From Anaerocolumna chitinilytica (lineage in GTDB: Bacteria; Bacillota; Clostridia; Lachnospirales; Lachnospiraceae): a stretch of 64,000 bases of DNA. The first letter of the stretch is position 1; each line of letters opens with the position of its first letter. The stretch covers positions 4,713,501-4,777,500 of the forward strand of contig NZ_AP023368.1 in NCBI RefSeq assembly GCF_014218355.1. Direction: 5' to 3'. A program made the translations under genes and the position numbers. Positions 17,792-25,941 of the stretch are shown here, piece after piece. The notes under the pieces are model-generated. The model saw only the letters and a program-made list of their open reading frames with translations. It was not told the DNA's origin and ran no database searches.

Positions 17792-17834
17792 AAGAGACCA
17801 TTACATCAACTTTTTCAGTCAATAATGGTCTCTT
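17792..17834. terminator. Bidirectional terminator between SDR and AraC relic (conserved-loop family)
   Basis: A perfect 12-bp stem (AAGAGACCATTA with TAATGGTCTCTT). The T-run (CTCTTTTTG) is on the minus strand, so it best terminates the leftward gene now decayed at 17874-18215. It can also serve the rightward SDR gene. Confidence 0.7.
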
Positions 17835-17873
17835 GAACATCGATCCATCGTCTTGTTTGAACAAATGCAATTA

Positions 17874-18215
17874 TTATTTTGATTCTGTAGGTAAAGCAAT
17901 TTTGATTCCCACCGTAGCAGCCATTTGAGCTATTGCTTTCGGATCAGAATTTCGACTTTTTTACATTCATCATAAGTTCATCACCACTTAAAAGCTCCAA
18001 AATACTACTATGCGAAAATTCAATTTTAATAGATAAGTTTGGTTTTAATGTAGATTCTTCAAGAACTTCTGCAATGATTGGTAAATCCATTGATGCTACC
18101 ATATGATAGGGTGAACCATATCTAAAATGTTCTTCACCAACTGTGATTTCCTTTATACCTTGTACAACTATAGTTCTGCCAATTCTTCTTGTAATTGTTG
18201 AATATTATCACTCAT
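17874..18215 (-). pseudogene. Decayed AraC_N-type regulator gene, N-terminal domain only
   Basis: An ATG at 18215 follows GAGGAG and gives MSDNIQQLQEELAEL before a stop. A second frame then continues with IVVQGIKEITVGEEHFRYGS, PYHMVASMDLPIIAEVLEES and LSIKIEFSHSSILELLSGDE before another stop. A third frame then ends with DPKAIAQMAATVGIKIALPT. The middle part matches the AraC_N effector domain of AraC regulators that sit next to SDR genes. At least two frameshifts are needed, and the DNA-binding C-terminal domain is absent. It retains its terminator and lies next to the SDR at 18362, its probable former target. Confidence 0.75.
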
Positions 18216-18361
18216 AAACTCCTCTAGCATTTAGATAATTGATTATATACTAACTTATCCAATTATAACACACGAATATAGAAAGCGATCAATAGATCAA
18301 TAAGTTCTTTCCAGAATTTTTTTGTATTTGCCGCTGTTAAATTTTATATTTATGGTACGTG

Positions 18362-19291
18362 TTACCCAAACTTTACGTTTGTAAGATTCTCAGATACCTC
18401 CCAAAGTTTTGAAGCTGCTTCAACATCCTTTGCCTGAGATGCAACTTTAGCTACTGTTGGATACCCTCTCATCTCTTTCATTCTGGAAGGCCCGTAATAT
18501 GAACCTCCTTTTGCTTCTATCGCAGTTGCCGCATAAAGTGATGGCCATGCTCCATGAGATGCAGGCTGAAAGAGTATCGGCAATAAACGCCTGACTATTG
18601 TAGCTAGACTATTTTTTCCGGCTCCATTCGGAATCAATTCTGTTCTTGATATCCCCGGATGTGCTCCCATGCTGCTTATCCCCCAGCTGTATACATCACT
18701 ACGCCGTTGTAGTTCAAATGCAAACATTAAACATGCAAGCTTTGACTGGGAATAACTTACCATTGGTTTATAGTTGTTTTCTGATTGTAAATCATCGAAG
18801 TTTATAGCTCCCTGAAGATGAGCTATACTACTCAAGGTGACCACTCGAGGCTTAATTCCTTTCTTTAAAAGTGGGAGCAACTGTGCCGTTAATGCAAAAT
18901 GTCCAAGATAATTTGTACCCATTTGAAGCTCGAATCCATCTTTTGTAATCTTACGCTGAGGTGGATTCATTACTGCCGCATTATTGATTAATATATCCAG
19001 ACTTGTGCGTTGTACCCTTAATCTTTCGCCAAATGTTTCTATCGATACAAGATCAGCAAGGTCGAGTATCTCAAATCGTATATTTCCGTCTGGAACCAAT
19101 TGCTTAATTTTTTTTATGGCTTCGTCACCCTTATCTCTATTTCGGCCTGCCATAATAACTTCTGCTCCCGACCCAGTCAACGCCAATGCTGTTTCGTAGC
19201 CGATTCCACCGGTTCCTGTAATAACAACCGAGCGACCTTTTTGTGAGGGGATATCTGCTGATGTCCAATTACTCTTCCTATTTTCTGCCAT
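18362..19291 (-). CDS. Short-chain dehydrogenase/reductase
   Basis: A 309-residue SDR with cofactor motif TGTGGIGYE, the NNAAVMNPP motif, catalytic Ser in VVTLSSIAH and YSQSK as the active-site Tyr/Lys. The FELQMGTNYLGHFALTAQL stretch again places it in the retinol dehydrogenase-like branch. ATG 19291 follows GGAG at a good distance; the frame extends to GTG 19300 but that is part of the ribosome site. A MerR-type promoter 200 bp upstream points into it, controlled by the divergent MerR at 19574. Confidence 0.9.
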   Translation of the reverse strand: MAENRKSNWTSADIPSQKGRSVVITGTGGIGYETALALTGSGAEVIMAGRNRDKGDEAIKKIKQLVPDGNIRFEILDLADLVSIETFGERLRVQRTSLDILINNAAVMNPPQRKITKDGFELQMGTNYLGHFALTAQLLPLLKKGIKPRVVTLSSIAHLQGAINFDDLQSENNYKPMVSYSQSKLACLMFAFELQRRSDVYSWGISSMGAHPGISRTELIPNGAGKNSLATIVRRLLPILFQPASHGAWPSLYAATAIEAKGGSYYGPSRMKEMRGYPTVAKVASQAKDVEAASKLWEVSENLTNVKFG

Positions 19292-19499
19292 TATAAACAC
19301 TCCTTTATTTTATTGTCTTCTAAAAATCATGATTTATTAGATAGTGTTCCTTCAGCGTTCCGAACATATATGTCATCGATACACCGAATCAGTGAACCAT
19401 ATACATCTCTTAAAATGTAAAGTTCATCTCCTTCCTTTAAATCTACACCTCTCTGAAGAGATTAAAATCTTGAAAGTTCTTGTCTTATGCTATACACTA

Positions 19500-19530
19500 A
19501 TACTAATGGTTCGAGTTCTATCGAAGTCAA
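19500..19530 (-). promoter_or_regulatory. MerR-type promoter driving the SDR gene at 18362
   Basis: On the minus strand -35 TTGACT (19525-19530) and -10 TAGTAT (19500-19505) are 19 bp apart. The sequence CTTGACTTCGA...ACTCGAA is close to the AdhR/YraB-type MerR box found before aldehyde-responsive reductase genes. The leader to the SDR start is about 200 bases. Confidence 0.8.
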
Positions 19531-19573
19531 GCACATTTTAAATATTTAAATATTTTTAAAGGAGATTTTGATT

Positions 19574-20002
19574 ATGTATACCATTAATGAAATTGCAAAA
19601 ATCTGTGATATTTCTGTTTATACAATTCGCTTTTATGATAAAGAAGGACTTCTTCCCTTTGTTACCCGAAACAGCACCGGGAACCGGCAGTTTAGTGACG
19701 GAGACCTTGATTTGGTAAAACTGATTTGCTGCCTTAAAAATACCGGAATGCAAGTCAAGGAAATCAAGCAATATATCGATTTATGCATGCAGGGCGAAGG
19801 AACCGCCACAGCACGAAGACAGATCATGGCTAACCACCGTAAGGCCATTCTCAGACAGATAGAAGATCTGAAAAAGAATCTAACCATTGTTGATTTAAAA
19901 ATCGGTTTTTATGATTCTTATATCGCTAATCCTCAGGCTGGGTACGATCCGCTAAAATATATGATGGAGAATAAACAGATGAACAATACCACCCATGAAT
20001 AA
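19574..20002 (+). CDS. MerR family regulator (AdhR-like)
   Basis: A 142-residue protein with a MerR HTH (TINEIAKICDISVYTIRFYD; STGNRQFSDGDLDLVKLI), a CLKNTGMQVKEIKQYIDLCM segment, and a coiled coil. The length and the GMQVKEIKQY motif fit the AdhR/YraB group that senses aldehydes or other electrophiles. The start is set to ATG 19574 after AAAGGAG. It is divergent from the SDR at 18362-19291 and lies next to the 19-bp-spacer promoter of that gene. Confidence 0.88.
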   Translation: MYTINEIAKICDISVYTIRFYDKEGLLPFVTRNSTGNRQFSDGDLDLVKLICCLKNTGMQVKEIKQYIDLCMQGEGTATARRQIMANHRKAILRQIEDLKKNLTIVDLKIGFYDSYIANPQAGYDPLKYMMENKQMNNTTHE

Positions 20003-20072
20003 AATATAATAGCCCCAGAAAATAGTAATCACTTAGAGTATGGTCTAAGTGATTACCATCTTCCTGTGATAT

Positions 20073-20144
20073 GAACTTGGTTTCCCTGATGCTAAAAAAT
20101 CCTGCAAGTGCCCGTCCAGTTCCACTGGTACCACCAGTAATCAA
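20073..20144 (-). pseudogene. N-terminal fragment of a short-chain dehydrogenase gene
   Basis: Read leftward from a TTG at 20144, the frame begins ITGGTSGTGRALAGFF, a standard SDR cofactor-binding motif (TGGTSGxG). It continues for a few residues and then loses SDR character. Only about 24 codons are recognisable. It lies directly downstream of the MerR gene, beside two other SDR modules, and looks like the remains of a third. Confidence 0.55.
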
Positions 20145-20174
20145 GGGTTCTATAAAAATTTAAGGATATAAAAT

Positions 20175-20215
20175 TAGACTCTCATATGAACTTATTCAGT
20201 CAATATAAGAGTCTA
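20175..20215 (-). terminator. Terminator of the glycyl radical enzyme operon (conserved-loop family)
   Basis: Arms TAGACTCT and AGAGTCTA with further ATAT pairing. On the minus strand it is followed by AATTTTATAT. The loop resembles that at 17792-17834. Confidence 0.7.
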
Positions 20216-20284
20216 TCTCACGAAAAACTTAGTTCTTACCCTTTTCGTTTACAGAACGAATAAAGAAGTAAAACATTTCAATAA

Positions 20285-21382
20285 TTAATCTAAATTAGGT
20301 ATAATTATTTCAACTTCTCTATGTAATTTACTGGAACGGTAAATACCATCGCAAATTGCCTGGTTGTAGATGATTTCTTCACCCGGAATAGGGGCCGGAC
20401 GTCCTTCTATAATTGCATCGCAGAAATCACGTACTTTTGCTTCAAATATGTCTACTTCCTTTGGGGATTCATAAGCATTAAAAGGTAAGGAAGGCAGTAC
20501 ATAGCTGTCAATATTCTGACCGTTAACATCTGTAAAATACATCGTACGGGACGGCTTATTGAAATAATCAAACTCATTTTTGATTTTTATTCCGCCTTCG
20601 GTTCCAAGCCACATGGTATCACCCAATGTATCTGCATGCATAGCCCAGGATTGTTTGAAAAGAAAAGTCATATCGTTCTCCATACGAACAAAAGCTACTG
20701 AAAAATCATCTACATTGAAGGTGTCCGCACCTGAAAAATACTTTGGATTTTTTCCGAAATAATCTGTTGCCATGGCTGATACGGTCAGTGGTTTGGGATA
20801 ACTTACCGCATGGAGACACTGATCGATGGAATAGCAGCCGATATCACCTAAACAGCCAAAGCCCGCTTTATCTCCGTCTACGAAAGTACCCTCCGGTATT
20901 CCTCTTCTTCTTCCTCCGCCGCTTTGAATAAAGTAAATCTTGCCAAGAGCTCCTGAACGGATAATATCATCCACTTTACGGCGGCTGGTATCATAACGGG
21001 GTTGGAAACCTATGGTCAGAATTTTATTCGCCTTACGGGAAGCTTTTACCATATCCACAGCTTCCTGCAATGTAAAAGACATGGGTTTTTCACATAGTAC
21101 ATGTATACTTGCCTCAAGTGCCGCAATGGTACACTCCGCATGGGTTTTATTATAGGTACATACACTTACTCCGTCCATTTCCACATTTTTAATCAATTCC
21201 TCTGCACTGTTAAAAGCCTGTGCATTAGGTAAATTCCATTTTTCCAGGAATTCTTTTGCTTTACCGGGTACGATATCTGCTCCGCCAACGATTTCTACAT
21301 CCTCGAAGCTTTTATAAGCTTTCATATGGGCATTTGCAATTCCGCCAGTTCCGATGATTCCTATCCTTAATTTTTTACTCAT
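20285..21382 (-). CDS. Gfo/Idh/MocA family oxidoreductase (second of the operon)
   Basis: A 365-residue NAD(P)-dependent oxidoreductase. A Rossmann fold opens with IGIIGTGGIANAHMKAYKSF, the EKP motif is in VLCEKPMSFTLQEAV, and a GFQPRYD region starts the C-terminal sheet domain. GCLGDIGCYSIDQ provides the conserved Asp-x-Gly-x-H-like position, although His is replaced by Tyr (Cys-Tyr-Ser-Ile-Asp). The family oxidises or reduces sugars, inositols and sugar acids. It is the last gene of the operon with activase, glycyl radical enzyme and another Gfo/Idh gene. Confidence 0.92.
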   Translation of the reverse strand: MSKKLRIGIIGTGGIANAHMKAYKSFEDVEIVGGADIVPGKAKEFLEKWNLPNAQAFNSAEELIKNVEMDGVSVCTYNKTHAECTIAALEASIHVLCEKPMSFTLQEAVDMVKASRKANKILTIGFQPRYDTSRRKVDDIIRSGALGKIYFIQSGGGRRRGIPEGTFVDGDKAGFGCLGDIGCYSIDQCLHAVSYPKPLTVSAMATDYFGKNPKYFSGADTFNVDDFSVAFVRMENDMTFLFKQSWAMHADTLGDTMWLGTEGGIKIKNEFDYFNKPSRTMYFTDVNGQNIDSYVLPSLPFNAYESPKEVDIFEAKVRDFCDAIIEGRPAPIPGEEIIYNQAICDGIYRSSKLHREVEIIIPNLD

Positions 21383-21410
21383 TGTTATTCCTCCTGCATA
21401 TCACAAGCTT

Positions 21411-21510
21411 GCCGCAGACTGTTTGCAGACTGTTAGCTGTTTGCTGTCTACTGTCTGCTGTCTGCATCAAACTGCCTTAATAAGAAGTTTGAAAGCGATT
21501 TTCTTCAAAC
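21411..21510. repeat. Intra-operon spacer: CTGTCTGC-type short repeats, intra-operon repeat copy 2 and palindrome
   Basis: Between the two Gfo/Idh genes. It holds degenerate short repeats of the CTGT(C/T)TGC type (about 21415-21465), then the 25-bp element at 21471-21495 that matches 7311-7335 at 23 positions. A palindrome with arms AAGTTTGAA and TTCAAACTT follows. Confidence 0.6.
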
Positions 21511-21530
21511 TTTATACCCTTTTCTATCTT

Positions 21531-22514
21531 TTAATTAAATGATACCTCTCTCTTTTCCTTATGTGCAATATAGGCGGCTTCTAAGAGTTCTGTCAGTTTT
21601 GTGCCGGCTTCCGTGTCAAAAAGGATTGGCTTATTATATAAAACTCCATCCACCCATTGTCTTAAGGAATGTGGCAGAGCTTCGGGAAGTTTCGCCGGTG
21701 TTACCCAGCCTTTAAATTCCTCATCCATCTTTTTAGAAGTCATCCTTATATCATTATCGCAAATGACTATGGTTCCTTCCGTTCCATATACCTCAACCAT
21801 GGAAGGAGTTTTGTAGGTGACAAGACTTGTTTCAACGATTGCTACGGCATTATTTTCAAATTCTATGGTGCAGACAGAATTATCTTCAACGGTACGGTTC
21901 GTAACATAACTAAACATGGAGGATATTCTAACCGGTTTTCCTAAGATCCAGCTGGCAAGGTACATTGGGTGACAACCAAGGTCCATCATTGCTCCTCCGC
22001 CCGCTTTACTCTCATCATACCAGTATTCCGGCAGCCAGTTATTAAGTGCCCCATCATGACCGTTTCTTATTCTTAAAAGTGTTACTTTTCCGATTAATCC
22101 GGCGTCTATTACACTTTTCACATATAGATTGGACGATGTGGTACGTGCCGGATGGGAGATTCCAAATTTAACCCCGGCCTTCTTTACTTCAGCAGTGATT
22201 TCTTCACATTCTTTTTTCGTAAGTGCCATGGCCTTTTCCGTAAATATATGCTTTCCTGCCTTTGCAGCTTTCTTCATGATTTCAGCATGCATACTTGTAG
22301 GAGAGCAAACCAGAATTCCATCTACATCCTCTCTTGCAAGAATCTTATCCATATCCTCTTCAAAATCTACATTTAAGGATTTTGCCCATTCTCTTCCTCT
22401 TTCCGGTTCTTCATCCCAGACACAGGTTATTTCGGCATCTGAAAAGGATCTTAAAAGTTCAGCATAACCCTCTGCATGAACATGCCATTTACTCATTAAA
22501 GCCACTCTTAACAT
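21531..22514 (-). CDS. Gfo/Idh/MocA family oxidoreductase (first of the operon)
   Basis: A 327-residue protein. The Rossmann part lacks the classic GxGxxG at the very N-terminus: it opens RVALMSKWHVHAEGYAELLR, the variant seen in some Gfo/Idh members. The EKP-like motif reads FTEKAMALTKKECEE, with Ala for Pro. GGGAMMDLGCHPMYLASWIL supplies the conserved Asp and the catalytic His of the D-x-G-x-H motif. It follows GGAGGAG. It differs clearly from the other Gfo/Idh in the operon, so the two probably act on different carbons or steps. Confidence 0.9.
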   Translation of the reverse strand: MLRVALMSKWHVHAEGYAELLRSFSDAEITCVWDEEPERGREWAKSLNVDFEEDMDKILAREDVDGILVCSPTSMHAEIMKKAAKAGKHIFTEKAMALTKKECEEITAEVKKAGVKFGISHPARTTSSNLYVKSVIDAGLIGKVTLLRIRNGHDGALNNWLPEYWYDESKAGGGAMMDLGCHPMYLASWILGKPVRISSMFSYVTNRTVEDNSVCTIEFENNAVAIVETSLVTYKTPSMVEVYGTEGTIVICDNDIRMTSKKMDEEFKGWVTPAKLPEALPHSLRQWVDGVLYNKPILFDTEAGTKLTELLEAAYIAHKEKREVSFN

Positions 22515-22594
22515 AATAACTCCTCCATTCTTTTTTTAGTAAACCCAAATACTTTTCAAACGCTGTAGCTTTAGCTACTGCTCTTGCTACTGCC

Positions 22595-24775
22595 CTAGCT
22601 GTTGGCTTCAGCGGATAAAAACCTGTCAACTATCTGTTGCCTGTATTCCTTAGATAAGGATGCGAAAAATGCGGAATACCCGGTTACCCGGACAATCAGA
22701 TCCGGATATTTCTGTGGATTTTCATGGGCCTCTAGAAGTTTCTCCTTGGTCAGACAATTTAAGTTAATTAAAGTACCTCCCATTTGATTATGCGCATGTA
22801 TCAGAGCAGCAAGAGCATCTGCACCACCTTCGTGCTTTAATAAGTCTAAATCGATATCCAGATGAAGGGGGGCTGAGTTTCCGTAACCTGGCTGTAACAA
22901 TGCTACGGCATTTGCTTTTAATGTCGGGGAAAAGGTATGTATTCCTGCTGCAAAGCCCGGATCCGGTTCATTGGAATGAGATATTGCCTCTCCGCTTCTT
23001 CTTCCGTTGGGTGTTGCAGGTAATTTGGAACCCAATTCCAAAATCGTACCATGTGAAAACATACCCGGAATAATCGGCAGATGGTATTTTGGTGTTCCTT
23101 CATTTTTACAGCACCAAACAAAGTAATCCCTAATTTTTACCGCCCAGGCCTTGGCTAAGGAGTCCGGTGATCCCAGGCGTTTAATATTTTTCATCATTAG
23201 CCGGATATTTTCAGCCCCTTCATAATTATTATCCAGAGTTAAAAATAACTGCTCCCAGGTAATCCGTTTTTCCATGACAACACGCTGTTCAATTGCCGCA
23301 AAGGAATCGGAGACAGTAGCTAAGGCAACTCCATCTATATTAAAGTTTAAAATATCCACTCCGCCTTCCGAACAATTGAGTCCCCGTTCTATCGGACCGT
23401 GCATGAAAAGGTTATACACCAGTTCAGGTTTATTTCTTCCCATTACTTCGTAATGCTTATCATATCCTGCCTTGATGCTGTCTATGATTGTTTTCGTATG
23501 GAAACAAAATCGTTCAAAAAGAGCTTCTAAGGAAGGGTTCCCTCCCCTGATATCCTGGAGTGCATAATACAGGGCAAATCCAAGATTACACCTTGTAACG
23601 TCCTGTAACGGATATTCCTCTCCGGGAATGCAGGTCCAGTTACATCCGACTTTCGCTCTTTTTCTTGCGAGCTGCATCGGAAAACCATTCTTTACGTATC
23701 CTTCTTCACATCCCACATTGCAGGAATAATCAACTCCTGTTCCTTCTTCCATGGTGTATTCCAGGGAACGCTTTAACAGGACGGGATTTACCTTATCATG
23801 CACCCTCAGGGCAATATTGATTGGAATATGTAAGGCATGCATGGCATCCAAAATGATAAAAGACATCCGGCTTGTCATATCTTTGCTTCCATCCGGTGTA
23901 AGTCCTGCTATCTGGGAATAGTGGGTATCATTGAAGAATAAACTTGCTATATACCATACCGCCTGTTCATCGGTTAGCCTGCCGTCTTGTATATCCTTTT
24001 CGTAAAATGGTCTTAAAGCCTCATCCAACTGATCAAGAGCTCCTCCGACAAAATACGTGCGGTCCAGTGTTTGAAAATGTGCTATAAACTGGCAAGCCTC
24101 TCTTAAGGTTCTGGGCGGATTATTAACCAGCCATTCATTTACCTTTGCCATATCCAAAAGGTTCTCTCTGGTTTTTAGATTTGCTTCAGTATCAGCCAGT
24201 GTGCGTGCCTCTAAAGCCAATGCCGAAATCCATTCCTGCATTCCTAAGACTACCTGTTCTTCTCCGTCATAAAAGTCCGTATTATCCGGTGCATTTATTT
24301 TTTTATAATATCTTATTTTATTTAACAATCCGCCCCAGCCAAGTTGCAAACCGATGGATATATCTCCCGCACAGTGGTTCATTCCTCCAAAACCCGGTCT
24401 GGTATCATACTTATCCCATATTTCTCTTAGTTCAACCGGCTGGTCTTCTGGAGCAATTTCAATCTTTACATAATTGCTCAAGGGTCCTACCCAGGCACCT
24501 GCCAACGCACTGTTTTTATTGATATACTTTGGAATTTCATTAAAAAACCTTCTTAGGTGCTCTCCGATTGCAAGGGGTCCATAAACAATTCCGGATTCAT
24601 GATTGGGTCTTGCCTCAAACTTAAAATCTGGATAATGTACAAATCCCCAATCATCAAAATCGAGGGACCCAAGTTCTTTCATCTTAACCTCGTTAATCTC
24701 TAACTTATCTTCGTGAAGTTTCTTGATTCTCTGCTCATATAATGGTGAAAGTAAAACTTTGTCCGTGTTTAGCAT
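22595..24775 (-). CDS. Glycyl radical enzyme with atypical active-site loop
   Basis: A 726-residue protein of the pyruvate formate-lyase / glycyl radical superfamily. The C-terminal radical motif is LIVRVTGYSAFFASLSKEYR, with the radical on Gly699. The PNGRRSGEAISHSNEPDPG stretch (about 589-607) is the family sugar-like loop before it. By spacing to the following Asn-Leu, the thiyl Cys is Cys378 in VGCNWTCIPG. Eliminases and decarboxylases of the family have Gly-Cys-Val-Glu-Pro and pyruvate formate-lyase has Cys-Cys-Val-Ser-Pro; here position +2 is Trp380. A second Cys-rich stretch SCNVGCEEGY (351-360) precedes it. It is shorter than glycerol dehydratase types. It is downstream of its activase and upstream of two sugar-type oxidoreductases. 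The reaction is unknown. Confidence 0.93.
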   Translation of the reverse strand: MLNTDKVLLSPLYEQRIKKLHEDKLEINEVKMKELGSLDFDDWGFVHYPDFKFEARPNHESGIVYGPLAIGEHLRRFFNEIPKYINKNSALAGAWVGPLSNYVKIEIAPEDQPVELREIWDKYDTRPGFGGMNHCAGDISIGLQLGWGGLLNKIRYYKKINAPDNTDFYDGEEQVVLGMQEWISALALEARTLADTEANLKTRENLLDMAKVNEWLVNNPPRTLREACQFIAHFQTLDRTYFVGGALDQLDEALRPFYEKDIQDGRLTDEQAVWYIASLFFNDTHYSQIAGLTPDGSKDMTSRMSFIILDAMHALHIPINIALRVHDKVNPVLLKRSLEYTMEEGTGVDYSCNVGCEEGYVKNGFPMQLARKRAKVGCNWTCIPGEEYPLQDVTRCNLGFALYYALQDIRGGNPSLEALFERFCFHTKTIIDSIKAGYDKHYEVMGRNKPELVYNLFMHGPIERGLNCSEGGVDILNFNIDGVALATVSDSFAAIEQRVVMEKRITWEQLFLTLDNNYEGAENIRLMMKNIKRLGSPDSLAKAWAVKIRDYFVWCCKNEGTPKYHLPIIPGMFSHGTILELGSKLPATPNGRRSGEAISHSNEPDPGFAAGIHTFSPTLKANAVALLQPGYGNSAPLHLDIDLDLLKHEGGADALAALIHAHNQMGGTLINLNCLTKEKLLEAHENPQKYPDLIVRVTGYSAFFASLSKEYRQQIVDRFLSAEANS

Positions 24776-24795
24776 AATTGATCCCCCTACGATTT

Positions 24796-25698
24796 TTATG
24801 TTCTATATGTATTTAATCCAAAATTCTTTAGAATTGTAATTGCTTTATCCACCTGTTCGTCTGTCGGTATTTCCATTTGGGATAATTCATTTTTCATGCC
24901 AAGTGCAGCATATTTGCCGTTGCCAAGCTTGTGGTAAGGCATTACTTCCACCTTAACAAGCTTTAAAGGTTGTAATATTTCCCCTATTTTTTCAATCTGG
25001 TCATCATTTTGTCCCGGTATAAAAGGAATTCTTACAATTATCTCTTTTCCTGCCTCTGAAAGCCTTCTTAAATTATGAAGAATCAACTGATTCTCTACAC
25101 CCGTTAGTTGTTTATGTATTTTAGAATCTGCTGCTTTCACATCATACAAAAACAAATCCGTCACCGGTATAATCCTCTCAAAATAACTCCAGGGCACACA
25201 GCCTGCCGTATCAACCGCTGTATGAATGCCCTCCTCTTTACAGCTTCGTAGAATTTCTTCCAGAAAGTCAATCTGCAGCATAGCCTCTCCTCCGGAAAAA
25301 GTTACTCCGCCGGAAGAATTTTTATAATATAATTTATCTTCCGACACAGATTTTAACAGGTAGGGGACATCCACATTTAAACCTACTCCCGTCAACGCAT
25401 TTGCATAACAGGTATCGACGCATAAAAAACAGCCGGTGCATTCCTTACGCTCCATTTGATGTATATTGTTCTCATCAAGGTAATGAACCCCGTGTGGACA
25501 TACCTGATAACAAGCACCGCATCCGATACATTTTTCAGAATAAAACTCAATCTGATTGTCCTTATGAATTGATTCCGGATTATGGCACCACTTGCATTTC
25601 AGATTACATCCCTTGAAGAAAACTGTCGTTCTCACGCCAGGTCCGTCATGTATTGAAAATCTTTGAATATTAAACAGTTTACCTTCCATGCACTCCAT
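24796..25698 (-). CDS. Radical-SAM glycyl radical enzyme activase
   Basis: A 300-residue activating enzyme. The radical SAM cluster is bound by Cys31, Cys35 and Cys38 in GCNLKCKWC. Two ferredoxin-like 4Fe-4S clusters follow (Cys57/60/63/67 and Cys87/90/93/97), as in activases of dehydratase-type glycyl radical enzymes and unlike the single-cluster PflA. TFSGGEAMLQ is the SAM-binding GGE motif. It reductively cleaves S-adenosylmethionine to abstract a hydrogen from Gly699 of the enzyme encoded 20 bp downstream. ATG 25698 is used; ATG 25689 (MEGKLFNIQ) is also plausible. A candidate -10 box TATAAT lies at 25723-25728. Confidence 0.95.
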   Translation of the reverse strand: MECMEGKLFNIQRFSIHDGPGVRTTVFFKGCNLKCKWCHNPESIHKDNQIEFYSEKCIGCGACYQVCPHGVHYLDENNIHQMERKECTGCFLCVDTCYANALTGVGLNVDVPYLLKSVSEDKLYYKNSSGGVTFSGGEAMLQIDFLEEILRSCKEEGIHTAVDTAGCVPWSYFERIIPVTDLFLYDVKAADSKIHKQLTGVENQLILHNLRRLSEAGKEIIVRIPFIPGQNDDQIEKIGEILQPLKLVKVEVMPYHKLGNGKYAALGMKNELSQMEIPTDEQVDKAITILKNFGLNTYRT

Positions 25699-25941
25699 TA
25701 CCTTTCTTTTCCTGTTAACTGAATTATAATCATTTAAAAAATAAAAATCATAGCAATTTTTACATGAAATCTCTCATTTTTTTAACTATGTTACAATTAC
25801 ATGCAGTCTTATGATAGAATTAATTATTCATTTATGCTAAAATTAACGAGAAAAGAATCCAGGATTTTTACATAACAAATAAACTTTCCAAAGCTGATTA
25901 ATAATTTATTCATTAACTTATAGGAAAAGAGAGGTTATTCT

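Noticed and set aside
19327..19461. Startless 44-codon frame in the SDR leader
   Set aside because: No start codon or ribosome site. It is mentioned as a possible remnant only; composition alone does not support a gene.
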